A DNA stretch of 64,000 nt from contig JAJDBB010000014.1 of NCBI GenBank assembly GCA_029261555.1, forward strand, positions 31,466 to 95,465, written 5' to 3'. The notes under the pieces were generated by a model. That model had not been told where the DNA came from and did not search any database. It was given only the letters and a program-made list of their open reading frames with translations. This document shows positions 19,661-30,097 of this stretch, one piece after another. Source of the DNA: Nitrospinaceae bacterium. Its GTDB lineage: Bacteria; Nitrospinota; Nitrospinia; Nitrospinales; JACRGP01. The position numbers were made by a program, and so were the translations under genes. Numbering within the stretch: position 1 is the stretch's first letter; the number at the start of each line of letters is the position of its first letter.

Positions 19661-19688
19661 GAAAAACTGAATATTTCCGGAGTTTTTC
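19661..19688. terminator. Possible bidirectional terminator
   Basis: An 8-bp stem GAAAAACT / AGTTTTTC with a 12-base loop lies between the convergent proline dehydrogenase and 19698 genes. The A/T-rich arms could serve as the U-tract in either direction, but the stem is weak. Confidence 0.35.
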
Positions 19689-19697
19689 ACCACCCTA

Positions 19698-19958
19698 TTA
19701 ATCATCATCGTCGTCTTCATCGTAATCGTGGATCAAATCGTCCAAATTAAACTGCCCCCGGCATTGCCAATTGCGCATGTCGATGTATAGATCCACATCA
19801 TCAAACTTAGGCTCGAAGGATTCCAGTTTTTTTACGGACAATCCGGCGGCTTCGATCTTTCCATAGGATTCATCCCATTCCTCCTGCCCGCCAAATTCCA
19901 TGACGACGTACAATTTAGTCACGGCGCGAAAGCCTAAAATATAACGCTGCTTAGTCAT
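19698..19958 (-). CDS. Small acidic hypothetical protein, 86 aa
   Basis: No family recognised. The first half (RYILGFRAVTKLYVVMEFGG) looks like two beta strands and the last 14 residues are nearly all Asp/Glu (DYDEDDDDD at the end). There is no signal peptide. The start lies 3 bases after the lipA stop, so it is almost certainly co-transcribed and may be translationally coupled with lipA. A role with lipoylation is only a guess from position. Confidence 0.65.
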   Translation of the reverse strand: MTKQRYILGFRAVTKLYVVMEFGGQEEWDESYGKIEAAGLSVKKLESFEPKFDDVDLYIDMRNWQCRGQFNLDDLIHDYDEDDDDD

Positions 19959-19961
19959 TAT

Positions 19962-20858
19962 TTACTCCATTCCAATTCCAGCGGATTGCGCCTGCCGATC
20001 CGCTCTGTAAGAACTCCGGACCAAAGGTCCGGCTTCCACGTGATCAAACCCCAGCGCCTCGCCGATGGCCTTATATTCCGCAAACATCGCGGGAGAAATA
20101 AACTCGACAACTCTCATATGATTCCGGGAGGGCCTTAAATATTGTCCCAAAGATAAAATCCTGCATCCGACGGAGAGCAAATCTTTCATGGTTTGCGCCA
20201 CCTCGGCTTTCTTTTCGCCCAAGCCTAACATGAGTCCGCTTTTAGCGACCAACCCAAAACGGCCCGCCGCCGTTTCCAGCGCTTTGAGCGACCAGGAATA
20301 TTTGCTTTGTGGCCTTGCCCAAGATTGAAGAGACTCGACCGTTTCGATATTATGGGCCAGAACGTCCGGTCGGGCGTCGCAAACCATTTTCAAATTATCT
20401 TCGTTTCCCCGGAAATCGGGAATCAATGCCTCCAATTTAAGATCGCCGCAACGCTTTCGAATAGCGCTAAGCGTTTTTGCCCAATGACAGGCGCCGCCGT
20501 CGGCAAGATCGTCGCGGTCCACGGAGGTGATCACGGCATAACGCAAATTGAGTTGGGATAAAATACCGGCTACGTTTTCCGGTTCCTCCGGAGAAGGCGT
20601 CGTCAGATCGCCGGTGGGAACGTCGCAAAACCGGCAGGCGCGGGAGCAGGAGTCGCCAAGAATCATCAGAGTCAGGGTTCCGGCGTCCCAGCACTCCCCA
20701 ATATTAGGGCAGGACGCTGATTCGCAAACCGTGTTCAGGCGGGATTTTTCAACCAACGCGCGCAGTTTGAAAAAGCTTTTCTCTTTTGGAAGCGAGGTTT
20801 TAAGCCACTCCGGTAAGCGGGCGGTTTCGTTGTCGGCGCCTTCTTTTTGGCTAATCAT
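19962..20858 (-). CDS. lipA: Lipoyl synthase
   Basis: 298 residues. It has the auxiliary-cluster motif CESASCPNIGECW, the radical-SAM cluster motif CSRACRFCDV, and the C-terminal RSSYRA that carries the Ser ligand. It inserts two sulfurs into octanoyl groups on lipoyl domains. No lipB is adjacent. A promoter candidate lies at 20888-20916. It leads a two-gene unit with the small acidic protein at 19698. Confidence 0.95.
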   Translation of the reverse strand: MISQKEGADNETARLPEWLKTSLPKEKSFFKLRALVEKSRLNTVCESASCPNIGECWDAGTLTLMILGDSCSRACRFCDVPTGDLTTPSPEEPENVAGILSQLNLRYAVITSVDRDDLADGGACHWAKTLSAIRKRCGDLKLEALIPDFRGNEDNLKMVCDARPDVLAHNIETVESLQSWARPQSKYSWSLKALETAAGRFGLVAKSGLMLGLGEKKAEVAQTMKDLLSVGCRILSLGQYLRPSRNHMRVVEFISPAMFAEYKAIGEALGFDHVEAGPLVRSSYRADRQAQSAGIGME

Positions 20859-20887
20859 TTTATGAGGGGAAGAAGTTTTAAACTCGA

Positions 20888-20916
20888 TTTAGAATTCCAG
20901 CGATTAAACAAGTCAA
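20888..20916 (-). promoter_or_regulatory. Candidate sigma-70 promoter for lipA
   Basis: Read on the minus strand: -35 TTGACT (5 of 6 consensus), a 17-base spacer, and -10 TCTAAA (4 of 6). It lies 30 bases upstream of the lipA start. Confidence 0.45.
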
Positions 20917-21021
20917 TTTCCTGATTTATAGAAACCGAAAAATAGTATAGATTAACTGAAAGGAAAACAGAATTTTATTGTCTACCCCCCGTTAATTTCA
21001 CAGAGAGTCGCAGTCAGCTTA

Positions 21022-22260
21022 ATGCGAATAATCAATAAATATATATTAATAGAACTGCTTAAAATATTTTCAATAAGCGCCGGATTCCTCACCGCCTTGT
21101 TGTACATGGATAAAATTTTGTACCTGACGGAGTTGATCATCAACCGTGGGGCCTCGTTTTTCGAGGTTTTCCGGATGATCGTTTATATTTCACCTGCGTT
21201 TTTGGCGCTCACCATCCCCATCAGCGTGCTGGTCGCCTCGGTGGCGACGTTCAATCAGTTTTCATCGGACAACGAATGGGTGGCCATGAAAGGAAACGGC
21301 TGGAGTTTCCTGGAAATGATGAAACCGGTTTTATATTTTTCTCTGATTGCCTACTTGTTCACAAACATTATCATGCTGTACGCCCTGCCCTGGGGCAACC
21401 AGTCCTTTAAAAAACTAATTTATGACATCGTCCAAAAACGCGCCAGCTTTGAAATCAAACCCAACGTCTTCAACAAGGATTTCGACAACCTCATGGTCCT
21501 CGTAAAGAAAAAAGAAAACGGGGAAGTTTTAAAGGACATATTTATTTCCGACGCGACGGCGACCGAAAACCCCAAAATCATCGTCGCCGAAGAAGGCGTG
21601 GTCATATCCAACCCGGATCTGCTTAAAATCCAGTTACAATTAAAAAACGGGGCCATCCACGACCTGGGAGAAAAAAAGAACAATTACAAGCTGATGAATT
21701 TTGAACGCTACGACCTGACCCTGGATCTGCCCAATACGGAGCGTCTGCAAAATAAGGCCCTGGTGGGAAACCGCGAGCTTTCCATCAAGCAATTACTGAA
21801 CAAAATCGACGCCGCGCTTCTGGAAGGCCGAACCGATTATCCCGCGCAAGTAGAATTGAGCAAAAAATTATCAATCCCGTTCACCTGTTTGATCTTTGGT
21901 TTTTTTGGAGCGCCGCTGGGAATCAAATCCAGCCGCTCGGGCAAATCGGGAAGCTATGCGATCGCCGCAGCGGCCATCGGCGTCTATTATATTGGTTTCG
22001 TTTCCGCGCAGAACCTGGGAAGCATTGGCAAACTCGACCCCTATCTTTCAGTGTGGATCCCCAATATTATCTACCTTGCCTTGATGATTTACATGGTTTA
22101 CAAAATGCAACGAGAGCTTCCGTTCAAGTGGTTGAACAAATTTGGAGATTTTTTTCTTGGCCTGTACGAGGTTTTTCAGAACCTGACTTCCAAATTGACC
22201 GCCTTGGAAACCTCGGCGGTTGAAAGCGCGAGCGCGGCTAAATCGGAGAAAAAATTGTAG
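21022..22260 (+). CDS. LPS export permease, LptF/LptG family
   Basis: 412 residues of the YjgP/YjgQ family. N-terminal NKYILIELLKIFSISAGFL leads TM1; TM helices follow near residues 55-75 and 100-120. A periplasmic beta-jellyroll spans about residues 130-260, and three C-terminal TM helices follow. These permeases form the LptB2FG extractor. Only one family member is present here, and its length does not settle LptF versus LptG. It is separated from lptCAB by 20 kb. The tail (LETSAVESASAAKSEKKL) is a variable extension. Confidence 0.87.
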   Translation: MRIINKYILIELLKIFSISAGFLTALLYMDKILYLTELIINRGASFFEVFRMIVYISPAFLALTIPISVLVASVATFNQFSSDNEWVAMKGNGWSFLEMMKPVLYFSLIAYLFTNIIMLYALPWGNQSFKKLIYDIVQKRASFEIKPNVFNKDFDNLMVLVKKKENGEVLKDIFISDATATENPKIIVAEEGVVISNPDLLKIQLQLKNGAIHDLGEKKNNYKLMNFERYDLTLDLPNTERLQNKALVGNRELSIKQLLNKIDAALLEGRTDYPAQVELSKKLSIPFTCLIFGFFGAPLGIKSSRSGKSGSYAIAAAAIGVYYIGFVSAQNLGSIGKLDPYLSVWIPNIIYLALMIYMVYKMQRELPFKWLNKFGDFFLGLYEVFQNLTSKLTALETSAVESASAAKSEKKL

Positions 22261-22333
22261 GCGCGCGCCAACAATTAAAAAACATGAAAAAACCAACTAA
22301 TCAAATTTCCCTGAAATACGAAAGGCTTTCACT

Positions 22334-22789
22334 ATGAAAACGGCGCGGGATATCATGACTTCATCGGTGGCAACTGTCCATAAGGAAGCCTCTATAAAGG
22401 AACTGGCTGATCTTTTTATTAAGCATGAAGTTAATGGAATCCCGGTGGTGGACGAGGATAATCGGGTAATAGGGATAGTGACCGAAGGCGATTTGATCGA
22501 GCAAAATAAAAATCTTCATGTCCCCACAGTCATTTCCGTGTTCGACGCGGTAATTTATCTGGAAAGCCAAAACGTTTTTAAAGAAGAACTCAAACGTATC
22601 ACGGCGGCAAAGGTTGAAGACATTTATTCGAAAAAAATTGTCTTGGCCAGTCCGGACGACTCGGTGGAAGAATGCGCCGCGCTCATGGCCAATAACGATA
22701 TCCATACCTTGCCGGTTGTGGAAAACGAAAAACTTATCGGGGTGATCGGTAAACTGGATCTTATAAAAGCTCTTGCTCAAAGCCAATAA
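22334..22789 (+). CDS. CBS-pair regulatory protein
   Basis: 151 residues made of two CBS domains (Bateman module). The first begins ARDIMTSSVATVHKEASIKE with GIPVVDEDNRVIGIVTEGDL; the second has DDSVEECAALMANNDIHTLPVVE and GVIGKLDLIKAL. Such stand-alone modules bind adenine nucleotides or SAM and sense energy state. No output domain is present. It lies 52 bases before the DUF3365 haem protein on the same strand. A second, shorter CBS protein is at 54912. Confidence 0.87.
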   Translation: MKTARDIMTSSVATVHKEASIKELADLFIKHEVNGIPVVDEDNRVIGIVTEGDLIEQNKNLHVPTVISVFDAVIYLESQNVFKEELKRITAAKVEDIYSKKIVLASPDDSVEECAALMANNDIHTLPVVENEKLIGVIGKLDLIKALAQSQ

Positions 22790-22841
22790 ACCGGACTTTC
22801 AAATTCATAAGAACCGTTTTTCTACTTAGGGGGCGTTCGCT

Positions 22842-23948
22842 ATGAAAACCAAACCGCCTGGCTGTTTTCTTGCCGCCCTGATTCTCTTTGTTCTTTTATC
22901 AAATTTAACGCCCGTCGTTTCCGCCCAAACTGGAAGCGCGGAAAAGGGAGTCTCCCCGCATTTGGCCGCGGAATTCATTCATTCCGTGCTTCTGGCGGAT
23001 CGCACTATTTATTCGGAATATATCGTTGAGCGACTTTCGAATACGATCGGTTTAAACGCCGATGAAAACTGGCGCGAGAAAGAAACCCTCATGCTTCCCG
23101 CTCAATTTTTATCTCACTCCGCCAAGCTCTCAAATAAACAAAATACCGGAATGTCTTATCGTTTGATGAGTTTATGGCCTATCAATAAAAATAACGGGCC
23201 TGTGTCGGAGTTTGAAAAAGAAGGATTGAAAAAAATCCTGAACGCCAATAAAACCTCCTACTCAAAAATTATAAATACCGACGGCAAATTGTTTTACGAA
23301 GTCGTCTATCCCGATTTAGCGGTGACTAATTCCTGCGTCCAGTGCCACAATAATCACCCCGAAAGTCCCAAAAAGGATTTCAAGGTGGGCGACGTCATGG
23401 GGGGTATTCATATAAAGTTGGCGCTGGGAAATTCAGGGGACAAGTTGCAGGGAAGCGGCCACAAGCTGGCTCACAAGGTTGTGGCCAACTATGTTCACTC
23501 CATTCTTGAATCCGACAGAACGATTTACTCTAAGTTCATCGTCAATCGGCTACAAAACAAAAACGTGCTGTTCGCCTCTGAAAACTGGTGGGAAGATAAC
23601 GCGCTGTTGTTGCCTGCGCAGTTTCTTTTAAACGCGTCCGGAGTAATAAAAAACTTTAGCCTGGGTCTGGATTTCCGGCTCATCAGCCTTTGGCCCGTCA
23701 ATCCTCATAATGGACCGGCTAACGAATTCGAAAGAGCCGGGCTGGAGTCCGTCCTTGCGACGCCGGAAAAACCTTACTTTGGAAAGATCAAAATAGGCGA
23801 CAAAGAATACTTCCAGGCCGTATATTCCGACCGGGCAGTAACCCCCACCTGCGTTTCCTGCCACAACGAACACCCCAACAGCCAAAAACACGATTTCAAA
23901 ATGAACGACGTTATGGGAGGGATTGTGGTGACCCTTCCGATGCATTAG
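22842..23948 (+). CDS. Secreted tandem DUF3365 (Tll0287-like) haem protein
   Basis: 368 residues with a signal peptide (hydrophobic 9-22, then VVSAQ). Two homologous halves follow, each about 150 residues: HSVLLADRTIYSEYIVERL versus HSILESDRTIYSKFIVNRL. Each half ends with a haem c motif: C165-V-Q-C-H169 and C337-V-S-C-H341, followed by HPES/HPNS and DVMGGI. DUF3365/Tll0287 domains are mono-haem folds linked to redox sensing. Here the domain is duplicated without an attached kinase or cyclase, so it is a periplasmic di-haem protein of unknown partner. GGGGG precedes the ATG closely. Confidence 0.85.
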   Translation: MKTKPPGCFLAALILFVLLSNLTPVVSAQTGSAEKGVSPHLAAEFIHSVLLADRTIYSEYIVERLSNTIGLNADENWREKETLMLPAQFLSHSAKLSNKQNTGMSYRLMSLWPINKNNGPVSEFEKEGLKKILNANKTSYSKIINTDGKLFYEVVYPDLAVTNSCVQCHNNHPESPKKDFKVGDVMGGIHIKLALGNSGDKLQGSGHKLAHKVVANYVHSILESDRTIYSKFIVNRLQNKNVLFASENWWEDNALLLPAQFLLNASGVIKNFSLGLDFRLISLWPVNPHNGPANEFERAGLESVLATPEKPYFGKIKIGDKEYFQAVYSDRAVTPTCVSCHNEHPNSQKHDFKMNDVMGGIVVTLPMH

Positions 23949-23962
23949 TCTTCCCGATAGCC

Positions 23963-25654
<1,692 letters not shown>

Positions 25655-26428
25655 TTAAAAAAATTTCAGAACTTTTGCGATATCTTCCGGACAATCCACT
25701 CCAACAGAATGCCGGTTGGTTTTCATCATCTTGATCGGAATCCCATTCTCCAATAAACGCAACTGCTCCAATTTTTCGATAGATTCCAGCCGGGATGGAG
25801 GCAATTCACAAAACGTCTGGAGACATTCGCGCGAATAAGCGTACAACCCGATGTGTTGAAAATTATCCGAATAATCCAGGCCCCCGCTCCCCAGGGAATT
25901 GTTTGAAAAAACCTTCTCCCAGGAATCCCGGTGAAATGGAATCGGCGCCCGGGAAAAATACAAGGCAAACCCGTTTTTATCCGCAACAACTTTGCAAACA
26001 TTTGGATCCAGCAAATCGCCGGAACTGGCAATAGGCGTCATCAATGAAGAAACCTTTAGTTGCGGATCGTCCATAAAAGGCTCTATCGCCAAGTCCACGT
26101 TCTCCGGCGGAATGGCAGGCTCGTCGCCCTGAACGTTGACCACAACCTGGCAATCGAGAGATCGCGCCGCCTCTGCGACCCGGTCGGTTCCCGACAGATG
26201 ATCCGGCGAAGTCATCACCGCTTTCCCGCCAAAACTTACGACTTCCGCGACGATTCTTTCATCGTCCGTGGCCACGATAACCTCGGAAACGCGCCTAGCC
26301 CGGGAGACCTGTTCCACTACCCTGCGGACCATGGACTTCCCCGAAATATCCGCCAACGGCTTTCCGGGGAACCGCGACGATTCCCAACGCGCGGGTATCA
26401 CCGCCACAACTCTGGGTTCAGTAGGCAT
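25655..26428 (-). CDS. kdsB: 3-deoxy-manno-octulosonate cytidylyltransferase
   Basis: 257 residues. N-terminus VVAVIPARWESSRFPGKPLA is the nucleotide-binding signature; VVNVQGDEPAIPPENVD and YFSRAPIPFHRD are further KdsB motifs. It activates Kdo as CMP-Kdo for lipid A core synthesis. It overlaps the upstream sugar-transferase gene by 11 bases and lies 33 bases before pyrG, so envelope sugar genes and CTP supply share a unit. Confidence 0.95.
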   Translation of the reverse strand: MPTEPRVVAVIPARWESSRFPGKPLADISGKSMVRRVVEQVSRARRVSEVIVATDDERIVAEVVSFGGKAVMTSPDHLSGTDRVAEAARSLDCQVVVNVQGDEPAIPPENVDLAIEPFMDDPQLKVSSLMTPIASSGDLLDPNVCKVVADKNGFALYFSRAPIPFHRDSWEKVFSNNSLGSGGLDYSDNFQHIGLYAYSRECLQTFCELPPSRLESIEKLEQLRLLENGIPIKMMKTNRHSVGVDCPEDIAKVLKFF

Positions 26429-27821
26429 GCTTGTTCAAAAAACCCTTCCACAGGGTCATGACAATAATTTTAATGTCAAACAACCAGGACCAGTTCTTAA
26501 TATAATACAAATCGTATTCGATGCGTTTTTCCAACGAGGTATTGCCGCGCCAGCCGTTGACTTGCGCCCAACCCGTCAGTCCCGCCTTCATTTTTAAGCG
26601 CAACATATAGCGCGGAATGGATTTCTTGAAGTCCTCCACAAAAACCGAACGCTCCGGGCGCGGCCCAACCAGGCTCATCTCGCCTTTCAGCACGTTAAAA
26701 AGTTGCGGTAATTCGTCCAGACTCGTCCGGCGAAGAAACGCCCCGACGCGCGTCCGGCGATGATCGTTCTTCTCGGCCCAAACGGGACCCGCCTCGTCCT
26801 CGGCGTTCATCCGCATCGAACGAAATTTATACATAGAGAAAACTCTACCGTCCAACCCCACCCGATCCTGCCGGAAAAACACGCTCCCCTTGGACTCCAA
26901 CCGGACCAAAACTGCGATCGACGCCATAAGCGGCAGGGCGACTGGAATCGCCAACAGGCTGAAGCCAAGGTCCGTCGCCCTCTTGATCGCCAGGTTCCAC
27001 CCGTAAAGCGGCGAACTGGTAAGACTCACCACCGGAAGACCGTCGAACTCTTCGACCCCGGACTGGATGCTCATGAATCGCAACAAATCGGGCACCACCT
27101 TGACGTCCACCGTTTCTTCTCCCAGGTTATTAAGAACCGCTTCCAATCTCTCGTGCGCGCCCAAAGGCAGGGCGATAAAAAGCTTATTGATTTTTAACTC
27201 CCGGATTTTATCCCGGACCTGTTCAATAGTTCCAACAACGGGGAAATTTTTGAACGTTTTTCCCACCTTCTCCGGATGGCTGGTCAAATAGCCGGAAACG
27301 TTAAACCCTATTTCAGGATGCAGATCTATTTTTTCCGCCACGGTCTGGCCCAGCTCTCCCGCTCCAACGATCAATACATTGGTCAGATTGAGGCCCTTTT
27401 CCCTTAACTTCAAAAACAGGGAACGAACCAAAGCATGATTCAGGACCAATGAAACGGCGCTGATGAGTCCGAAGTACCCCAGCGCCAGCCGGGAATAAGA
27501 AGCGCCTCGATAAAAAAACGAAATCGCCGCAACCATGAAAAGAGAGAGAACGACGACCTTGACGATCCTGTAATATTCCGTCAGGCTCGATTTGCCGCCC
27601 AACGGTTCATACAGACCACAAAACCGGACGTTCAACCAAAACGCCAGGCAAATAACGGGAAAGGCCCATAAATACTGCTCCAGCGGTGGAACGCCCTCCC
27701 ACACGGGTAAAACATCCAGGTAAAAACGATAGTAATACGCCGCCAGCCAGGAAAAAAAGATAACGAGGGTGTCGGAAATAAACAGGGTGGAATTAAAAAG
27801 TTGGCCGTATTTCTTCAACAT
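26418..27821 (-). CDS. Undecaprenyl-phosphate sugar phosphotransferase, WcaJ type
   Basis: 467 residues. Four to five N-terminal TM helices (residues 10-125) precede a Rossmann-like CoA_binding_3 region ([17 protein letters not shown]). The C-terminal catalytic sugar-transferase domain has [59 protein letters not shown] and [11 protein letters not shown]. It transfers hexose-1-phosphate to undecaprenyl phosphate and starts synthesis of an exopolysaccharide or O-antigen unit. Its start overlaps the end of the glycosyltransferase by 7 bases. Confidence 0.9.
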   Translation of the reverse strand: MLKKYGQLFNSTLFISDTLVIFFSWLAAYYYRFYLDVLPVWEGVPPLEQYLWAFPVICLAFWLNVRFCGLYEPLGGKSSLTEYYRIVKVVVLSLFMVAAISFFYRGASYSRLALGYFGLISAVSLVLNHALVRSLFLKLREKGLNLTNVLIVGAGELGQTVAEKIDLHPEIGFNVSGYLTSHPEKVGKTFKNFPVVGTIEQVRDKIRELKINKLFIALPLGAHERLEAVLNNLGEETVDVKVVPDLLRFMSIQSGVEEFDGLPVVSLTSSPLYGWNLAIKRATDLGFSLLAIPVALPLMASIAVLVRLESKGSVFFRQDRVGLDGRVFSMYKFRSMRMNAEDEAGPVWAEKNDHRRTRVGAFLRRTSLDELPQLFNVLKGEMSLVGPRPERSVFVEDFKKSIPRYMLRLKMKAGLTGWAQVNGWRGNTSLEKRIEYDLYYIKNWSWLFDIKIIVMTLWKGFLNKHAY

Positions 27822-28981
27822 CGAAGGCTGGGAACCTGTTCTTCAATATAGCGTGAAATTTGACTGGCAAACCTTTCTAAATCAAATTTCATGGCATGGG
27901 CGCGGATAAGGTCGGGATCGAATAGGGATTCAATCTTTTCGAAATGTTTTACCGCCAGACAAAGAGATTCAGAGGTGGATTCGTGAAAAAAAACGCCGGT
28001 AGGCTGGGCGTCGCTACTCTCAGGAATTGTGGTTCCGGTTCCGGGCTTCCAAGTTTCCGGATCGGGCGCCACCGTTTCGAGGACGCCTCCCTGCCCAAAG
28101 GCTATTACAGGCCGCCCCATGGCCTGGGCTTCCAAAGGCGTGATGCCAAAATCCTCAACTCCGGGAAAAATGAAGGCCCGGCATCCAGCATAACAGGAGA
28201 GAATCTCATCGTCCGTCAAACCGCCCAAAAACTCGATGTTAGGCCGGGCAATCGATCGTAAATACGCCTCGTTTGGACCCCGCCCAACGATTTTCAGAGG
28301 ATACCCCAATTCATTAAACGCTTCAACCGCTAAATCTATCCGCTTATAAGGAGCCAATGCCGACACGATCAAAAAATAATCGCCCACCATGCTCCCCGAT
28401 ACCGGCTTGAAAAAATTCCCGTCTACGGGAGGATAAATCACATCCGATTCCCTGCCGTAACAAGTTTTGATCCGCTTTTGAACAAACTGGGAAATGGCGA
28501 TGAAGCGGTCCACTCGACGGCTGGTTCGTATATCCCATTTTTGTAACCAGGGCCGGACGGCGCACATGGCAAGATATACCGATTTTTTCGAGTAAGCGGC
28601 GTTGAAATAGACGTCGAACTGATCCCAAATATAACGCATGGGGGTGAAGCAATAGCATAGATGCGTGGCGCCCTTATCAGCCTTGGCGGCTTTGGCGACG
28701 CAATGGCTGGAACTTAAAATCAGGTCGTAGCCGCGAAAGTCAAGGCTCTCTATGGCGGCGGGCATGAGAGGGAGATAGTTCCGGTAATGGCGTTCTGCGC
28801 CAGGGAGTCGTTGCAAAAAGGAGGTGACGATGCGGCGGGATTCAATAACGGGAGAGACTTTGCCAGGCAGGTGCAACAGGGTAAAGAGATCGGCTTGCGG
28901 GAACAGACGGCAAAAAACTTCGAGACATTTTTCGCCTCCCCGCATCCCTGTCAACCAATCGTGGACCAGCGCGATTTTCAT
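27815..28981 (-). CDS. Glycosyltransferase family 4
   Basis: 388 residues. N-terminus MKIALVHDWLTGMRGGEKCL is typical of GT4 mannosyl- or galactosyltransferases of exopolysaccharide clusters. The acceptor region carries SSSHCVAKAAKA; the donor-binding C-terminal domain has LIVSALAPYKRIDLAVEAF and the EX7E-type stretch PGVEDFGITPLEAQAMGRPV. It probably adds a sugar to the lipid-linked product of the downstream phosphotransferase, with which it is translationally coupled. Specific sugar unknown. Confidence 0.87.
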   Translation of the reverse strand: MKIALVHDWLTGMRGGEKCLEVFCRLFPQADLFTLLHLPGKVSPVIESRRIVTSFLQRLPGAERHYRNYLPLMPAAIESLDFRGYDLILSSSHCVAKAAKADKGATHLCYCFTPMRYIWDQFDVYFNAAYSKKSVYLAMCAVRPWLQKWDIRTSRRVDRFIAISQFVQKRIKTCYGRESDVIYPPVDGNFFKPVSGSMVGDYFLIVSALAPYKRIDLAVEAFNELGYPLKIVGRGPNEAYLRSIARPNIEFLGGLTDDEILSCYAGCRAFIFPGVEDFGITPLEAQAMGRPVIAFGQGGVLETVAPDPETWKPGTGTTIPESSDAQPTGVFFHESTSESLCLAVKHFEKIESLFDPDLIRAHAMKFDLERFASQISRYIEEQVPSLRC

Positions 28982-29040
28982 TTCTTGGGGAGGATCGTCT
29001 TGTCAAACGGACGGCGAGCCGCCTGGCGGTAAAAGATCGA

Positions 29041-29940
29041 TCAGTTGATTTCGCTCAATTTCTTTTGGATTTTAGAACGAACGTCACGGGGCGGGTTGGA
29101 ATTTAAAGCGGACTCCAGAATATCCAACGCACGAGCTTTATCGCCCTTGGCGTGATAAACCGTTCCCAACATCAAGCGCGAGTCATGAATCTTGTTGCCG
29201 CGCGGATACTTGTTGATAACGGTTTCAAACTGCTTGATGGCGTCGTCGTGCATATCAAGTTTAAAATAGCTGGCGCCTACCCAATAATGGATGTTGTCCT
29301 GTAAATGAACCGGCGGATTCTTTACGGCGTAGTTCTGAAATAATAAAATCGATTCGTCATAACGGCCTTTAACGTAAGCGTCATGGGCTTTCTTATAATC
29401 CGCGGGAATAGCGCCACCTCTGCTTTTAGACCCACCCTTCCGATGCGCAGGCTTGCTCATTTTGGCTTCCTGCTGGGCGGTTCGCAGGGTCTGAATTTCC
29501 GCGTTCATCATCTCAATCTGGCGTTTTAACTCATCGACTTCAGGCTCAAGAAACTCAGATTTCCCGGACAGGTTTCCCAAACTCCCTTCAAGCTGTTGCT
29601 GGGTGGCCTCCAATCGCGGCTCCAAAGTCTCCAGCACCTCTTGCAACTCCCTCACTTTGGTCGTCAGGGCTTCCTGCTGTTTTTGGAGCGACTCGACGTC
29701 GGACTGCATTTCTCCAACCTGGGAGGGTTGGTCCACACTGGCAAAACCGCCCTCATCCTTCGACCCCTCTTCCGCGAAAAAATCGTCCTCGCTTGGCTTT
29801 TTGTCAAACAAGGCTTGATCCTCGAACACCAGATCCTCGTCTTCATCCGAGGCCCACGGCATATACTGACAGCCGTTCAGTGTGAGACTAAAAACAAACA
29901 ATGTCGCAAATAAAAGAAAAGGACGTCTGGTCGTGAACAT
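29041..29940 (-). CDS. CpoB/YbgF-like coiled-coil TPR lipoprotein
   Basis: 299 residues from the ATG at 29940, chosen because GGAGA lies 7 bases upstream and it places a clean lipoprotein signal (LFVFSLTLNGC, lipid Cys at residue 24) at the N-terminus. An acidic linker is followed by a long coiled coil (about 60-150) and a C-terminal TPR region (about 175-299) with YKKAHDAYVKGRYDESILLF and WVGASYFKLDMHDDAIKQF. This is the CpoB layout, coordinating PBP1B and Tol-Pal at division, but the lipid anchor is unusual for enterobacterial CpoB and no tol or pal gene is adjacent. A perfect promoter lies 50 bases upstream. Confidence 0.82.
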   Translation of the reverse strand: MFTTRRPFLLFATLFVFSLTLNGCQYMPWASDEDEDLVFEDQALFDKKPSEDDFFAEEGSKDEGGFASVDQPSQVGEMQSDVESLQKQQEALTTKVRELQEVLETLEPRLEATQQQLEGSLGNLSGKSEFLEPEVDELKRQIEMMNAEIQTLRTAQQEAKMSKPAHRKGGSKSRGGAIPADYKKAHDAYVKGRYDESILLFQNYAVKNPPVHLQDNIHYWVGASYFKLDMHDDAIKQFETVINKYPRGNKIHDSRLMLGTVYHAKGDKARALDILESALNSNPPRDVRSKIQKKLSEIN

Positions 29941-29989
29941 TTTGTTCTCCATAATTGAGAAGGGTCGATATCTCATTAATTTTCAATGA

Positions 29990-30018
29990 ATTATATTCAG
30001 TTTATTTTATTTTGTCAA
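29990..30018 (-). promoter_or_regulatory. Perfect consensus sigma-70 promoter for the CpoB-like gene
   Basis: Read on the minus strand: TTGACA (30018-30013), a 17-base A/T-rich spacer, and TATAAT (29995-29990). All 12 consensus bases and the ideal spacing are present. It points at the lipoprotein gene, whose ATG is 50 bases downstream. The surrounding 120 bases are strongly AT-rich, and an A/T-rich UP-like stretch lies upstream. Confidence 0.85.
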
Positions 30019-30097
30019 TCTAATTTAAAAGCTTGGGTAAGATTGGTATAATTACTTAAATTTACTAAAATTAATATAAATTAAGAGCCGGTTGTGC

